Of a stretch of 64,000 nucleotides of DNA, positions 17,207 to 26,551 are shown piece by piece. Source of the DNA: Woeseiaceae bacterium (GTDB taxonomy: Bacteria > Pseudomonadota > Gammaproteobacteria > Steroidobacterales > Woeseiaceae); contig JANQMR010000037.1 of the NCBI GenBank assembly GCA_028279985.1, forward strand, positions 62,001-126,000, read 5' to 3'. The first letter of the stretch is position 1. Every line of letters starts with the position of its first letter. Made by a program: the position numbers and the translations under genes. Under the pieces are notes generated by a model. It was not told where the DNA came from and did no database searches. It saw only the letters and a program-made list of their open reading frames with translations.

Positions 17207-18325
17207 GTGAGCGACGAACTTGCGCGTTACCACCGCCAGATGCTCCTGCCCGGCTTCGGCGAAGCCGGCCAGCGGCGGCTGCTCGACGCCACGGCATTGA
17301 TACTTGGCTGCGGCGCGCTCGGCAGCGTCGCAGCCGACATGCTGGCACGCGCCGGCGTCGGACATCTGGTCGTCGTGGACAGGGACTTCGTCGAGCTGAC
17401 CAACCTGCAACGGCAGGTTCTGTTCGACGAACGCGACGTGACCGACGCCATCCCGAAAGCGGAAGCGGCAAAACGCAGGATCGCAAAGGTCAACTCGCAA
17501 CTGCGGGTCACCGCCGTGGTCGACGACGTCAACCCGACGAATATCGAGCGTTTCGCCAAGGGCGCGGACGTCATCGTCGACGGTCTCGACAACTTCGAGA
17601 CGCGGTATCTCGCCAACGACCTCGCGGTCAAACGAGGCCTGCCCTACGTCTACGGGGCGGCGGTGGGGACGACCGGCATGGCATTCACCGTGCTGCCGCA
17701 CGCGACCGGACACGCGACCGGACACGCGATCGGCAATACCCCCTGGGAGAACGCCGCGGGCGGCAGCCTGGCGACGCCCTGTTTTCGTTGCCTTTTCGAG
17801 GAGGCGCCGCCCCCGGGAAGCAGCCCGACCTGTGACACCGTTGGCGTAGTTGGGCCGGCCGTTGCCATCGTCGCCAACTTCCAGGTTGCGGAGACTCTCA
17901 AGATACTGACCGGCCAGTTCGACCGGATCAGCCGCACGCTGCTGAACCTCGATCTGTGGGCAAACGAGCTCCACGGACTGAAGGTCGATAACGCCTACGA
18001 CAAAGGCGACTGCCCCTGCTGCAAACACCGGCGTTTCGACTATCTCGACGGCACGACCGGTTCCAGCGCCGTGGCCCTGTGCGGGCGCGACGCCGTGCAG
18101 CTCCGGCACCGGCAGCAGCCGGAAAGCGTGGACTTCGAGCTGCTGGCGGCGCGGCTTCGTCGTCACGGCCGGGTCAAGGTCAACGAGTTCATGTTGCGTG
18201 CGCGATTGAGCGACAGCGGCTACGATTACGAGATCACCTTGTTTCCGGACGGCCGCGCGATCGTCAAGGGAACCGACCGGCCCGCCGTTGCACGCGGCAT
18301 CTATGCCAAGTACGTGGGCGCATGA
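17207..18325 (+). CDS. MoeB/ThiF-family adenylyltransferase (E1-like)
   Basis: The enzyme adenylates the C-terminal Gly of a ubiquitin-like sulfur carrier. The GTG at 17207 begins VSDELARYHRQMLLPGFGEA, the standard family opening; earlier in-frame sequence is non-conserved. The ATP-binding loop is GCGALGS (34-40), followed by VVVDRDFVELTNLQRQ. Two Cys pairs (CFRC and CPCC) fit the structural zinc site, and CDTVGVVGP is the substrate-loop region. The 372 residues exceed MoeB by a C-terminal extension (from about 300) of unknown role. A three-copy 12-bp repeat at 17699-17734 encodes HATGHATGHAIG. A MoaD-like gene follows two genes downstream. Confidence 0.87.
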   Translation: MSDELARYHRQMLLPGFGEAGQRRLLDATALILGCGALGSVAADMLARAGVGHLVVVDRDFVELTNLQRQVLFDERDVTDAIPKAEAAKRRIAKVNSQLRVTAVVDDVNPTNIERFAKGADVIVDGLDNFETRYLANDLAVKRGLPYVYGAAVGTTGMAFTVLPHATGHATGHAIGNTPWENAAGGSLATPCFRCLFEEAPPPGSSPTCDTVGVVGPAVAIVANFQVAETLKILTGQFDRISRTLLNLDLWANELHGLKVDNAYDKGDCPCCKHRRFDYLDGTTGSSAVALCGRDAVQLRHRQQPESVDFELLAARLRRHGRVKVNEFMLRARLSDSGYDYEITLFPDGRAIVKGTDRPAVARGIYAKYVGA

Positions 18326-18370
18326 TGAAGTGGGCGCACTAGAAGTGAGTGCATAGGAAGGAGAACCGAC

Positions 18371-19558
18371 ATGACCGCAATCCGCATTCTCGTCGGCACC
18401 CGCAAGGGTGCCTTCATCCTGACTTCCGACGGACAGCGCAAGAAATGGTCGGTGGACGGACCGCATTTCGGCGGTTGGGAAATCTACCACATGAAGGGGT
18501 CCAGCGTGGATCCCGATCGCATTTACGCGTCACAGACGTCGAGCTGGTTCGGCCAGATCATTCAACGCTCGGACGACGGCGGCAAGACCTGGTCGCAGCC
18601 CGGCTCCGGCGGCAAGACCGAGGCGGCCGCCGAAAGCGGCATGCCGCAGGGCGAGAGCAACCTGTTCGTGTACGACAGCTCCGAGGAAACGGGCAAGCCG
18701 CTCGGCACGCACCAGTGGTACGACGGCACGCAACATCCCTGGGAGTTCGCCCGCGTCTGGCACCTGGAACCGGCGCTGGACGATCCGGACAGCTGTTACG
18801 CCGGCGTCGAGGATGCGGCTTTGTTCAGGACCACCGACGGCGGCGTGACCTGGCATGAGCTGGCCGGCCTCCGCGGCCACGAGTCGGGACCGAACTGGGC
18901 GCCCGGCGCCGGCGGCATGTGCCTGCATACTATCGTGCTCGACCCGGCCGACAAGAACCGGATTTTCTGTGCGATTTCGGCCGCCGGCACGTTCCGCAGC
19001 GACGACGGCGGCGACACCTGGAAACCGATCAACCAGGGATTGCATTCCGAACACATCCCCGACCCGACGGCCGAAGTCGGGCATTGTGTCCATCGCATCG
19101 CGATCCACCCGTCGAAGCCGAACACACTGTTCATGCAAAAACACTGGGACGTGATGCGCAGCGACGACGGCGGCGACTCGTGGCGCGAAGTCAGCGGCAA
19201 TCTGCCGAGTGACTTCGGCTTCCCGATCGCGGTCCATGCGCATGAGCCCGAGACGATTTACGTCGTGCCGATCCTGAGCGACTCCCTGCATTATCCGCCG
19301 GACGGCAAGCTGCGCGTCTATCGCAGCCGGACGGGCGGCGAGGACTGGGAGGCGCTGACCAACGGCCTGCCGCAGGAGCACTGTTACGTCAACGTGCTCC
19401 GCGATGCGATGGCCGTCGATACGGCGGACCCCTGCGGCATCTATTTCGGCACCACCGGCGGCCAGGTTTACGCATCCGGCGACGGCGGCGACCACTGGGA
19501 ACCGATCGTACGCGATCTGCCGGCGGTACTGTCGGTCGAAGCCCAGACCCTTTCCTGA
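18371..19558 (+). CDS. BNR-repeat (sialidase-like beta-propeller) protein
   Basis: The 395-residue protein has no signal peptide. It contains repeated Asp-box motifs: [40 protein letters not shown] and SGDGGDHW, which mark a six-bladed beta-propeller. It begins [17 protein letters not shown], as in cytoplasmic WD40/YVTN/BNR-like proteins. These are often called exo-alpha-sialidases, but nothing here shows the catalytic Tyr/Glu/Arg set, so enzymatic activity should not be assumed. It sits between the E1-like and MoaD-like genes, 12 bp before the latter, which implies a joint function. Confidence 0.8.
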   Translation: MTAIRILVGTRKGAFILTSDGQRKKWSVDGPHFGGWEIYHMKGSSVDPDRIYASQTSSWFGQIIQRSDDGGKTWSQPGSGGKTEAAAESGMPQGESNLFVYDSSEETGKPLGTHQWYDGTQHPWEFARVWHLEPALDDPDSCYAGVEDAALFRTTDGGVTWHELAGLRGHESGPNWAPGAGGMCLHTIVLDPADKNRIFCAISAAGTFRSDDGGDTWKPINQGLHSEHIPDPTAEVGHCVHRIAIHPSKPNTLFMQKHWDVMRSDDGGDSWREVSGNLPSDFGFPIAVHAHEPETIYVVPILSDSLHYPPDGKLRVYRSRTGGEDWEALTNGLPQEHCYVNVLRDAMAVDTADPCGIYFGTTGGQVYASGDGGDHWEPIVRDLPAVLSVEAQTLS

Positions 19559-19570
19559 GGGATCTCGGCC

Positions 19571-19867
19571 ATGGTCCGGGTCGTGTTGCCGTTTCATCTG
19601 CAGACCCTCGCGCGCTCGGAGCGCGAAGTCAGACTCGACATCGACGGCAAGATCACACAGCGCGCAGTGCTGGACGCGCTGGAAGCCCGCTACCCGATGC
19701 TGCGCGGCACCGTGCGCGAGCACCTGAGCCTGAAACGGCGGCCTAGGGTTCGTTTCTTCGCCGACGGCGAGGACGTGACCTTCGAGCCGCCGGACGCCGA
19801 GCTGCCGGCGTCGATCGCATCGGGCGAACGGGCTTTCATGATCGTCGGCGCCGTTGCCGGCGGCTAG
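19571..19867 (+). CDS. MoaD/ThiS-family ubiquitin-like sulfur carrier protein
   Basis: The 98-residue protein has a beta-grasp pattern (MVRVVLPFHLQTLA, then RAVLDALEARYPMLRGTV, then RVRFFADGEDV) and ends in a Gly-Gly terminus (VGAVAGG), the residues activated as thiocarboxylate. The E1-like enzyme encoded upstream is the natural partner. The pair may serve molybdopterin synthesis, but no moaE or other moa gene is adjacent, and a distinct sulfur-transfer role linked to the BNR protein is equally possible. Confidence 0.82.
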   Translation: MVRVVLPFHLQTLARSEREVRLDIDGKITQRAVLDALEARYPMLRGTVREHLSLKRRPRVRFFADGEDVTFEPPDAELPASIASGERAFMIVGAVAGG

Positions 19868-19904
19868 GAAGAGCCGGCTAGAGAAAACCGACTAGGGAGA
19901 ACCC

Positions 19905-20681
19905 GTGACCAGAAGACCATTGTCGTGCTTTTTGATCGTCCACAACGAATCCGATCGGCTGGCCGACTGTCTCGAGCCGCTGGCCGGCTGGGTCGATCAA
20001 CTCGTGATCCTGGATTCCGGCAGCACGGACGGGACCGCCGAGATTGCGCGCAAATACACCGACGAGGTCCACGTGACCGACTGGCCCGGTTTCGGACCGC
20101 AACGTAACCGGGCGCTCGCCAAATGCCGGCACGACTGGGTGCTGAACATCGACGCCGACGAGCGCATCACCGACGAGGCCAAGGCGGAGATCGACCGGGT
20201 CTTGAGCGAACCGGAGCTGGACGCCAATCTGATCAAGATCCCGTGGCGCACCTATCTGTTCGGCAAGCCGCTCAAGCGCGGGCGTTACACCGCCCCGCAG
20301 GGCAAGCTGTTCTTGAAACACGGCGCGGCATTCAAGGACGCCCAGGTCCACGAGAACCTGCAGCTAGAAAATCCGAAGATACGGATTCTGAAATCGCCGT
20401 TGTTACACTACAGTTGGCGCAGTTACCGCCACGCCCAGGAGAAACACCTGCAGTATGCAACCCTGCTCGCACAGCAGAAATACGACAAGGGCGTGAGAGC
20501 TTCCTTGACCTACGCGCTGCTGCGTTGCCTGACGGACTTCCTGCAGCAGTACCTGCTCAGGCTGGGTTTTCTCGACGGAACCCGCGGGATGTTCATGGCG
20601 ATCATTCTGGGGCAGTACGCGTTTCACAAGTACGCCGCACTGAAAGCGATCGAGCTCGAACGCCGGGCCGAAGCGGCCTGA
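19905..20681 (+). CDS. Family 2 glycosyltransferase, LPS-core type (WaaE/KdtX-like)
   Basis: The 258-residue protein has a GT-A fold: LSCFLIVHNESDRLADCLE, then VILDSGSTDGTAEIA, and the metal-binding NIDADERIT (DxD). The PWRTYLFGKPLKRGRYTAPQ stretch matches inner-core beta-glucosyl/heptosyl transferases of the WaaE group. The C-terminus is hydrophobic and probably membrane-associated. The GTG start follows a GGGAG ribosome site. It converges with the GT9 gene and lies beside the heptose pathway, consistent with LPS core synthesis. Confidence 0.83.
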   Translation: MTRRPLSCFLIVHNESDRLADCLEPLAGWVDQLVILDSGSTDGTAEIARKYTDEVHVTDWPGFGPQRNRALAKCRHDWVLNIDADERITDEAKAEIDRVLSEPELDANLIKIPWRTYLFGKPLKRGRYTAPQGKLFLKHGAAFKDAQVHENLQLENPKIRILKSPLLHYSWRSYRHAQEKHLQYATLLAQQKYDKGVRASLTYALLRCLTDFLQQYLLRLGFLDGTRGMFMAIILGQYAFHKYAALKAIELERRAEAA

Positions 20682-20724
20682 GCCGCGGCCCGACTTCGTT
20701 CCGATCGCGACACGGGAGCCGCCG

Positions 20725-20778
20725 GTGAGAATCCTGCACGTCCTGATCACCCGCAAATCATTGCTGCCGTTCGATTGA
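20725..20778 (+). pseudogene. Possible 17-codon gene remnant
   Basis: A GTG preceded by GGGAG opens VRILHVLITRKSLLPFD then a stop. The opening resembles the first residues of GT4-type glycosyltransferases, so this may be the truncated 5' end of a lost gene in the convergent gap. The evidence is weak and it may be chance. Confidence 0.2.
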
Positions 20779-20790
20779 CGGCAACGGCGG

Positions 20791-21885
20791 TCAGGGACCG
20801 GGCGGCGCGGCATCCCGGGGCCCGTCGCGCACGGGAGACCGGTCGTCACCCAGTACGACGGCGACCCTGTCCAATACCCGCTCCAGGCGGATCAAGTCCA
20901 TCGCGGCGGGGTCACGGACCCGTTTACCCCACGGCAGCGCCTCCACCGGTTTGTCGAACTCGCGTCGTACGGCTTCCGGATACGCGTCGACGACGAGGTC
21001 CTGACTGAAATACGGACCCGTCCGAAAGCGGTTGGACGTCGCATAAAGCCCGATCACCGGCGTCCCGACCGCCGTTGCCATGTGCGCCGGCCCCGAATCG
21101 GGGCAAATCAGCAGATCGGCGCGATCCAGAATGGCCAGCAGCCGTTTCAGCGACGTCCGGCCGATCAGGTTCGTCACCGGACAATCCGCTTCCCGTTCGA
21201 TCTCGGCGCCGTAAGATTGCTCGAGCTCGGACGTACCGCCGGTCAGAACCACCCGCGCGTGGTATTGCCGGTGTAAACGCTCAGCCACGGCTGCGTAGTT
21301 GCTTGCCGACCAGTTGCGGAAGTTCCTCCGGCGTTCGCTGCTGCAGGGACTGATGACACAAAGCGGTTCGTCGATCGCTTTGAGACCCTCGGCGAATACC
21401 CGATCCTGGTCGGGAATCGGGATGTCCCAACGCGGTTCGCCTGTCTCGATACCTAGCGGCTCGAGGAAACCAAGCAGGCCGTCCATGACGTGTTGGGCCT
21501 GTCGTGGCTGGATTCGTTCGGTCGTGAAGAGCCACTGCCAGTCTTTGGCGCGCGATTTGTCGTAGCCGATTTTTCGGTCGGCGGATACGCAAAGACTGAC
21601 CAGGTTGGCGCGAAACGAGGCGTGCAGATTCAGCAGCACCGGAAAGCGCCGGCCGCGCAGCCGGCGACGGATGTCGCGATAGGCGTCGAAGCCGCGTTGT
21701 TTATCGAAAACCACGAACTCGACACCTTCGATGTCGCCGAAGAGTCGCGACTCGGTGGCGCCGATGATCCAGGTGATTCCGGTGTCCGGCCACGCGCTCT
21801 GGATGTTGCGGATGACGGGTAAGGCATGACAGCAATCGCCGATTGCGGACAGCCTGAGCACGCAGATTGTCGATGGCGGGCTCAT
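20791..21885 (-). CDS. Family 9 glycosyltransferase (heptosyltransferase I-like)
   Basis: The enzyme transfers a heptose to the LPS inner core. The 364-residue protein starts MSPPSTICVLRLSAIGDCCHALPVI, the ADP-heptose:LPS heptosyltransferase opening. It contains LVSLCVSADRKIGYDKSRAKD and the donor-site region CPDSGPAHMATAVGTPVIGLY. The start at 21885 is preferred; two more in-frame ATGs lie upstream inside a 12-bp tandem repeat (21883-21930), so strains could differ in N-terminal length. It is downstream of hldE and belongs to the same minus-strand LPS group. Confidence 0.87.
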   Translation of the reverse strand: MSPPSTICVLRLSAIGDCCHALPVIRNIQSAWPDTGITWIIGATESRLFGDIEGVEFVVFDKQRGFDAYRDIRRRLRGRRFPVLLNLHASFRANLVSLCVSADRKIGYDKSRAKDWQWLFTTERIQPRQAQHVMDGLLGFLEPLGIETGEPRWDIPIPDQDRVFAEGLKAIDEPLCVISPCSSERRRNFRNWSASNYAAVAERLHRQYHARVVLTGGTSELEQSYGAEIEREADCPVTNLIGRTSLKRLLAILDRADLLICPDSGPAHMATAVGTPVIGLYATSNRFRTGPYFSQDLVVDAYPEAVRREFDKPVEALPWGKRVRDPAAMDLIRLERVLDRVAVVLGDDRSPVRDGPRDAAPPGP

Positions 21886-21930
21886 CGAAGTCGGCATGGA
21901 AGTCGGTATGGAAGTCGGCATCGAAGTCGG
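21883..21930. repeat. 12-bp tandem repeat (4 copies) at heptosyltransferase start
   Basis: Units of the type CATGGAAGTCGG (with C/G or T/C variants) are repeated four times without interruption over the start codon of the GT9 gene. Each unit can supply an in-frame start, giving MPTS/IPTS repeats. Confidence 0.85.
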
Positions 21931-21946
21931 CGCCCGCCGGCCGCGA

Positions 21947-23455
21947 TCAACCCGAGATCTTTTCGATCACGGCGCTGGTGCTGCGTCCCTCGACCAAGGA
22001 CGTGACCACGACCCGGCCGCCCCAGGACTCCACCTCGGCGGCGCCGACGATCCGGTCTTTGGAGTAGTCGCCGCCTTTGACCAGCACGTCCGGACACAGC
22101 GCCGAAATGACGTCGATCGGCGTGTCTTGGTCGAACAGGACCACGGCATCGACCGAACCCAGTGCGGCGACGATGCAAGCCCGGTCCTGCTCGGCGATCA
22201 CCGGACGGTCTTCACCCTTGAGCCTGCGTACCGAGCTGTCGGTATTGAGTGCGACGATCAGGCGGTCGCCTTCCTGCGCGGCCCATTGCAGATACGTGAT
22301 GTGGCCCGCGTGCAGGATGTCGAAACAGCCGTTGGTAAAGACGACGCGCTCGCCCCGTTCTCTCCAGCCCTCGACGACGGCTTGTAACTCCCCGATCGAG
22401 TACACGGTTTCCATCGGGTCGCGGCTTTTCGGATGGATCGCCCGCAACAGTTCCTCGCGCTCGACCGGTACCGCGCCGACCTTGCCGACGACGATCCCGG
22501 CGGCGGCGTTCGCAAGCGGCAGGGCCGCCGGCCAGTCGAGCCCGGCCGCTATGCTTGCCGCCAGCGTTGCAATCACCGTGTCGCCGGCGCCGGTGACGTC
22601 GAAGACTTCGCGGGCGATGGCGGGGCTGTGTAAGGTCTCGTCCCGGGTGATCAGCGTCATGCCGTCGGCGCCGCGGGTCAGCACCATACTGTCGATGTCC
22701 AGCGACTTACAAAGCTTGCGGCCCGCAGCGATCAGGGCTCCTTCGTCCTTTCGGCTCGTCCCGGTAACGAGCTCCAGTTCGTTCAGGTTCGGCGTGATGA
22801 CGGCAGCGCCGCGATACCGCCCCCAGTTGGTGCCTTTCGGATCGACGAGCACCGGTATGCCGCGTTCGCGCGCCAGACGGCCGGCGGTCCGGCAGAGCGC
22901 GTCGCCCAGAAGTCCTTTCCGATAGTCGGACAGGAGCACGGCATCCACGGCGGCATCTTCCGTCTGTGACAACACCTCGCCTACGAGGCGGCATAACTGC
23001 CCGGTATTCTCCTCGTCGAGGGCCTCGGTGTCTTCGGCATCGATCCGCAACACATGCTGGTGGCCGGTAATGACTCTTGTCTTGGTGACGGTCGGCCGTT
23101 GGTCCAATGTCAAAACACCGGACGTGTCGACGGCGGACGACGCCAGTATGTCGAGCAACGCCCGGCCCGCATCGTCGTCGCCGACGATGCCGACCATGGC
23201 GACGTCGAGACCGAGCCCCCGGATGTTCAGCGCCACGTTGGCCGCGCCGCCGGCGCTTTGCGCCCCGGATTCCTCGACCAGCACCGGCACCGGCGCCTCG
23301 GGCGAGATCCGGCTGACCTTGCCCCACAGGTAACGGTCGAGCATCTGGTCGCCGATCACCAGCACCCGCTTTTGCGGGAACTGCGTGCGAACGATCTCGA
23401 GGGTGTCGTGAACGTTCCCGTCGATGTTCCCCTTGATGTTCTCTGGGTCAGTCAT
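21947..23455 (-). CDS. hldE: Bifunctional heptose-7-phosphate kinase / heptose-1-phosphate adenylyltransferase
   Basis: The 502-residue protein makes ADP-heptose for LPS. The N-terminal PfkB-type kinase shows VLVIGDQMLDRYLWGKVSRI, SAGGAANVALNI and the anion-hole motif DVTGAGDTVIATLA. The C-terminal nucleotidyltransferase begins at about residue 360 with VVFTNGCFDILHAGHITYLQ. The start at 23455 (MTDPENIKGN) overlaps gmhA by 8 bp. It forms a compact heptose operon with gmhA and gmhB. The fused kinase/adenylyltransferase is typical of gamma- and betaproteobacteria. Confidence 0.95.
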   Translation of the reverse strand: MTDPENIKGNIDGNVHDTLEIVRTQFPQKRVLVIGDQMLDRYLWGKVSRISPEAPVPVLVEESGAQSAGGAANVALNIRGLGLDVAMVGIVGDDDAGRALLDILASSAVDTSGVLTLDQRPTVTKTRVITGHQHVLRIDAEDTEALDEENTGQLCRLVGEVLSQTEDAAVDAVLLSDYRKGLLGDALCRTAGRLARERGIPVLVDPKGTNWGRYRGAAVITPNLNELELVTGTSRKDEGALIAAGRKLCKSLDIDSMVLTRGADGMTLITRDETLHSPAIAREVFDVTGAGDTVIATLAASIAAGLDWPAALPLANAAAGIVVGKVGAVPVEREELLRAIHPKSRDPMETVYSIGELQAVVEGWRERGERVVFTNGCFDILHAGHITYLQWAAQEGDRLIVALNTDSSVRRLKGEDRPVIAEQDRACIVAALGSVDAVVLFDQDTPIDVISALCPDVLVKGGDYSKDRIVGAAEVESWGGRVVVTSLVEGRSTSAVIEKISG

Positions 23456-24023
23456 CGCCGGCGAACCTGGCATCGACCAAATCGCAAACGATGTGGCCGA
23501 TGAGGATATGCGCCTCCTGAATTCTGGCGGTGACCGTGGACGGAACGGCCAGCAGGTGATCGACATACTGCGACATCTCGCCGCCGTTTTTACCCGAGAA
23601 ACCGACCGTGACCGCTCCCAGCCGTCCGGCGAGCTCGAGCGCCTTGTTGACGTTGAAGCTGTTGCCGGAGGTCGAGATGCCGATCGCCACGTCACCGGGC
23701 TGGCACAGGGCTTCGATCTGGCGCGCGAATATGCTTTCGTAGCCGAAGTCGTTGGCAACCGCCGTCAATGTCGAGGTATCGGTCGTCAGCGCAATCGCCG
23801 CGAGTCCCGTCCGGTTACGCAGATACCGCCCGACCATCTCGGCGGCGAGATGCTGGCTATCGGCGGCGCTGCCGCCATTGCCCATCCACAGGACCTTGCC
23901 GCCGGAATGCAGACAGTCGATGACGGCGCCCGCGACGCCGTCGATCCGGTCTTCGAGCGAGCGGACTTCGGCGACCACCTCAAGGTGCTCCTGAATCTGC
24001 ACTTGGATGCGTTTGTTCGTCAT
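23448..24023 (-). CDS. gmhA: Sedoheptulose-7-phosphate isomerase
   Basis: This 191-residue SIS-domain enzyme converts sedoheptulose 7-phosphate to D-glycero-D-manno-heptose 7-phosphate, the first step of the ADP-heptose pathway. Conserved segments are KVLWMGNGGSAADSQHLAAE, GDVAIGISTSGNSFNVNKAL and the C-terminal QEAHILIGHIVCDLV containing the metal/catalytic residues. Its end overlaps hldE by 8 bp. Confidence 0.95.
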   Translation of the reverse strand: MTNKRIQVQIQEHLEVVAEVRSLEDRIDGVAGAVIDCLHSGGKVLWMGNGGSAADSQHLAAEMVGRYLRNRTGLAAIALTTDTSTLTAVANDFGYESIFARQIEALCQPGDVAIGISTSGNSFNVNKALELAGRLGAVTVGFSGKNGGEMSQYVDHLLAVPSTVTARIQEAHILIGHIVCDLVDARFAGDD

Positions 24024-24036
24024 GGTCGGACAGCCT

Positions 24037-24648
24037 TCACTTGACGGCGGCGAATCGTTTGGCAGGCGGCGTGTCGAGCCGCCCTTCGCTCAGCACGCGT
24101 GCGAACTGCGTCAGGTCGTCGAACACCGGCACATCGGCGGGCGGCGACGCCAGCGGCTTGCCGGACCGCAACAATACCGGACGGCATCCGGCGGCGACAG
24201 CGGCCAGCACGTCGCGCTCCGAGTCGCCGACGAACCAGGTGCGCGCCGGCTCGAAGCCGTGCTCGTCGCGCGCCCGCTCGATCAACCCGGGTCGCGGTTT
24301 CCGGCAGTTGCAACCAGCCTCGTCGGTATGCGGACAAACGTAGATGCCGGCGATACGTCCGCCCGCCGCGGCGAGCCGTTCGAGCATCAGCGCGTGAATC
24401 GCTTCGAGTCCCTCGGCCGGGAGATCGCCGCGACCGACACAGGCCTGATTCGTAATGACGAGTACCCCGAAACCCTTGCCGTCGAGCGTCGCGATCGCCT
24501 CCGCCGCACCCGGCAACAGCTCGAAGTCCTCGACGCGGAGGACGGACCGCGGCAGATCGCGGTTGATCACGCCGTCGCGATCGAGCAGGATGAAGGCCTT
24601 CGTATCACTCGTAGTATCGTTCGTAGTATCGTTCGTATCAACGGACAC
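24037..24648 (-). CDS. gmhB: D-glycero-beta-D-manno-heptose-1,7-bisphosphate 7-phosphatase
   Basis: This 203-residue HAD phosphatase shows FILLDRDGVINRD (nucleophile motif), VITNQACVGRG, the zinc-binding CPHTDEAGCNCRKP and WFVGDSERDVLAA. It completes the heptose pathway with gmhA and hldE, 13 bp upstream of gmhA. The first 15 residues (TNDTTNDTTSD) are encoded by a degenerate 12-bp tandem repeat, another example of repeat growth at a gene end. Confidence 0.93.
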   Translation of the reverse strand: MSVDTNDTTNDTTSDTKAFILLDRDGVINRDLPRSVLRVEDFELLPGAAEAIATLDGKGFGVLVITNQACVGRGDLPAEGLEAIHALMLERLAAAGGRIAGIYVCPHTDEAGCNCRKPRPGLIERARDEHGFEPARTWFVGDSERDVLAAVAAGCRPVLLRSGKPLASPPADVPVFDDLTQFARVLSEGRLDTPPAKRFAAVK

Positions 24649-24658
24649 CGGCCGTCAC

Positions 24659-25588
24659 CTAGGTAGCCGTCGCCTGGGTAGACGTTACTTTCGCAGGCAC
24701 GAACGCTGCGATGTGATTCCAGACCTCGTCCGGTTCGACGCGGGACTTGCTGCCGACCAGGCAGAACAGGCTGGGTCCGTCGGGCGAAAAGCTCCGCGCG
24801 GTATCCCAGGACTCGAATTCGTGTTTACAGCCGGCCGACAGGAGCTGCGGCGCCTCGTCGCTGCCGGCCAGCACATGGTAACGCTCAAGCTCGCCGCGCT
24901 TCAGCGCGCAGAGGTAGTATAGCGAGTATTCGGTCCAGCGGCCGCGGCGGAAGCGCTCGAGCGTCCAGTTGGAAGGATGCCGGGGCCGGTGCAGCCGGCC
25001 CAGGACGTCGACCCAGGTGCCGCCGCGGCCGGACGCGGACAGCTCCTCCGCCAGATCGAGACACAGGCGCGTCGAAAGCAGCGCCGGGGTGACGTGCATG
25101 CCGAACTCCGGATCGCCGATTTCCGGGTCCATCTCGAGGATACGCGCCGAGGACTTCCACCACTTGGGGTGCCGAGCCCGCGGCTCGTGCTGCAGCAGGG
25201 CGCGGCCATCCACGACCAGATCCGCGTAAGCGATCGGCTTAAGGCAGATTACGTCCGCATCCAGGGTCAGAAAGAAATCCCGTTCGATCCGCCGCGCCGC
25301 GGCGAGCTTGACGATCTGCTGCTTGCGCCAGCCCCGCATGCCCCGATAGTTGACGAGCTCCGGAACCAGCGCCTCCTCGGACAGGACTTCGATATTGAGG
25401 TCTCGCCAGTTCCGATAGTGGCGATCCACCGTCCCGACTTCCTCGGGCGGCACGACGACGAGTATCGGGTCGAACAGGCCGGGCTCGGCGAAGGCCGCCA
25501 GCGTTCGGAACAGGATCTCCGCCCGGTTGAGATCGTCCACATCGTAGCTGCCACGGATTTTCAGTGGTAACACGGCACCGATTTTCAT
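24659..25588 (-). CDS. DUF6492-like putative glycosyltransferase
   Basis: The 309-residue protein starts MKIGAVLPLKIRG at 25588. It has a GT-A-like layout with FFLTLDADVICLKP (a DxD-type motif), RGWRKQQIVKLAAARRIERD and a C-terminal aromatic-rich region. The family assignment (DUF6492) is from memory of this motif combination and is moderate. It lies 10 bp upstream of gmhB on the same strand, so a role in LPS or surface-glycan assembly is likely. Confidence 0.65.
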   Translation of the reverse strand: MKIGAVLPLKIRGSYDVDDLNRAEILFRTLAAFAEPGLFDPILVVVPPEEVGTVDRHYRNWRDLNIEVLSEEALVPELVNYRGMRGWRKQQIVKLAAARRIERDFFLTLDADVICLKPIAYADLVVDGRALLQHEPRARHPKWWKSSARILEMDPEIGDPEFGMHVTPALLSTRLCLDLAEELSASGRGGTWVDVLGRLHRPRHPSNWTLERFRRGRWTEYSLYYLCALKRGELERYHVLAGSDEAPQLLSAGCKHEFESWDTARSFSPDGPSLFCLVGSKSRVEPDEVWNHIAAFVPAKVTSTQATAT

Positions 25589-25615
25589 GCAGGCGATGAT
25601 ACACGGAACGGGCAT

Positions 25616-25650
25616 AAAAAAACCGCGGCGCCTGCTCCGGCGCCGCGGTT
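25616..25650 (-). terminator. Rho-independent terminator of the lipoprotein gene
   Basis: An 11-bp perfect stem (ACCGCGGCGCC / GGCGCCGCGGT) with a 6-nt loop is followed, reading the minus strand, by a run of T residues. It lies about 40 bp after the stop of the lipoprotein gene and just before the LPS gene start. Confidence 0.85.
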
Positions 25651-25690
25651 CCGGTCGCGCGATTGCCGCGCGATTGTTACGTGATCGCAG

Positions 25691-26297
25691 CTAGTTCGTG
25701 CCGGCGATGTGCCCTTCCCAGTGAAAGAGCGAGGCGGTCACGGCTTCCGAAGGCAGGCCGAGTTCCGCCAGCCTTTGTTCGCACTCGGCTTCGCAGTCGT
25801 TCGTTACCGTAATGCGGTCCACGGTACCGCTCGTTCCGTGGTAACCGGAATGGAAGGTGGCCTCGAGCGCGACCGTCCCGACGTAGCTGGCCCGGTGATC
25901 GGCGGAAACCGCAAAACTGAAGCTGGTCTGCGATTCGACCTTCTCGCCGCGGAAGCTGAAGCCGATGCTCGACATGCGATAGACGCCGGGGGCGAGCGAC
26001 CAGGCGAATTTACCGTCACGCCCCACCTCGCCGACGATCTCTCGGCCGCCGTCGGATTTCTGCAGGTGCAAGGTCGCCGAGTTGGCAAAAATGCCGTCGC
26101 CGAGCCGGATTTCCTGGCCGTTCCTGACCAGCCGGAACTTGCCGAAGACGATGCCGTCGGTCGCCGCCGACGAGGCCCGTTCCAGCACCGCCCCGGAGTC
26201 GATGTTCTTAGCCGTGCTCGCGCATCCGGCCAACCCGGCGGCTGCAATCAGGCAGGCCATTTTTGTTACGTTCAGGTTTCGAATAAACCAGTTCATG
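25691..26297 (-). CDS. Hypothetical outer-membrane-type lipoprotein
   Basis: The 201-residue protein starts MNWFIRNLNVTKMACLIAAA at 26297 after a good AGGAG site, and has lipobox LAGC. The mature part is predicted beta-rich: FGKFRLVRNGQEIRLGDG and ATLHLQKSDGGREIVGEV resemble a transthyretin/carboxypeptidase-regulatory-like fold (GVYRMSSIGFSF). No close family is recognised. It diverges from the ribbon-helix-helix gene across an AT-rich promoter region. Confidence 0.72.
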
Positions 26298-26321
26298 ATC
26301 GATTCTCCTCTGTCGTTCCAA

Positions 26322-26461
26322 AGTGTATATACATTGTACATCATCTGTTATCGTAGTGTATATCTTTTTTACATACATATTTACATAGACTGGAGAACCG
26401 TTTTCAGAAACGGCTTTTGTGAACGGGTATATAGACGTTGGATAGAGAAGGTATATACACT
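26322..26461. promoter_or_regulatory. AT-rich divergent promoter with repeated AGTGTATAT boxes
   Basis: AGTGTATATAC occurs at 26322-26332, AGTGTATAT again at 26355-26363 and the inverse GTATATACACT at 26451-26461, in a strikingly AT-rich stretch between a lipoprotein gene and a small DNA-binding protein gene. The boxes look like operator half-sites. Confidence 0.55.
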
Positions 26462-26551
26462 GGCCTTTCGCAAATTCCCGGCGGACGGACGATATCCGCC
26501 GGCGCGGCCGCATCGTCCGGGCCGTGCTCACCCGATCGTTCGTTGAAAGCC

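Noticed and set aside
18371..19558. Secreted sialidase
   Set aside because: There is no signal peptide and no recognisable sialidase catalytic set; only the Asp-box propeller repeats are present.
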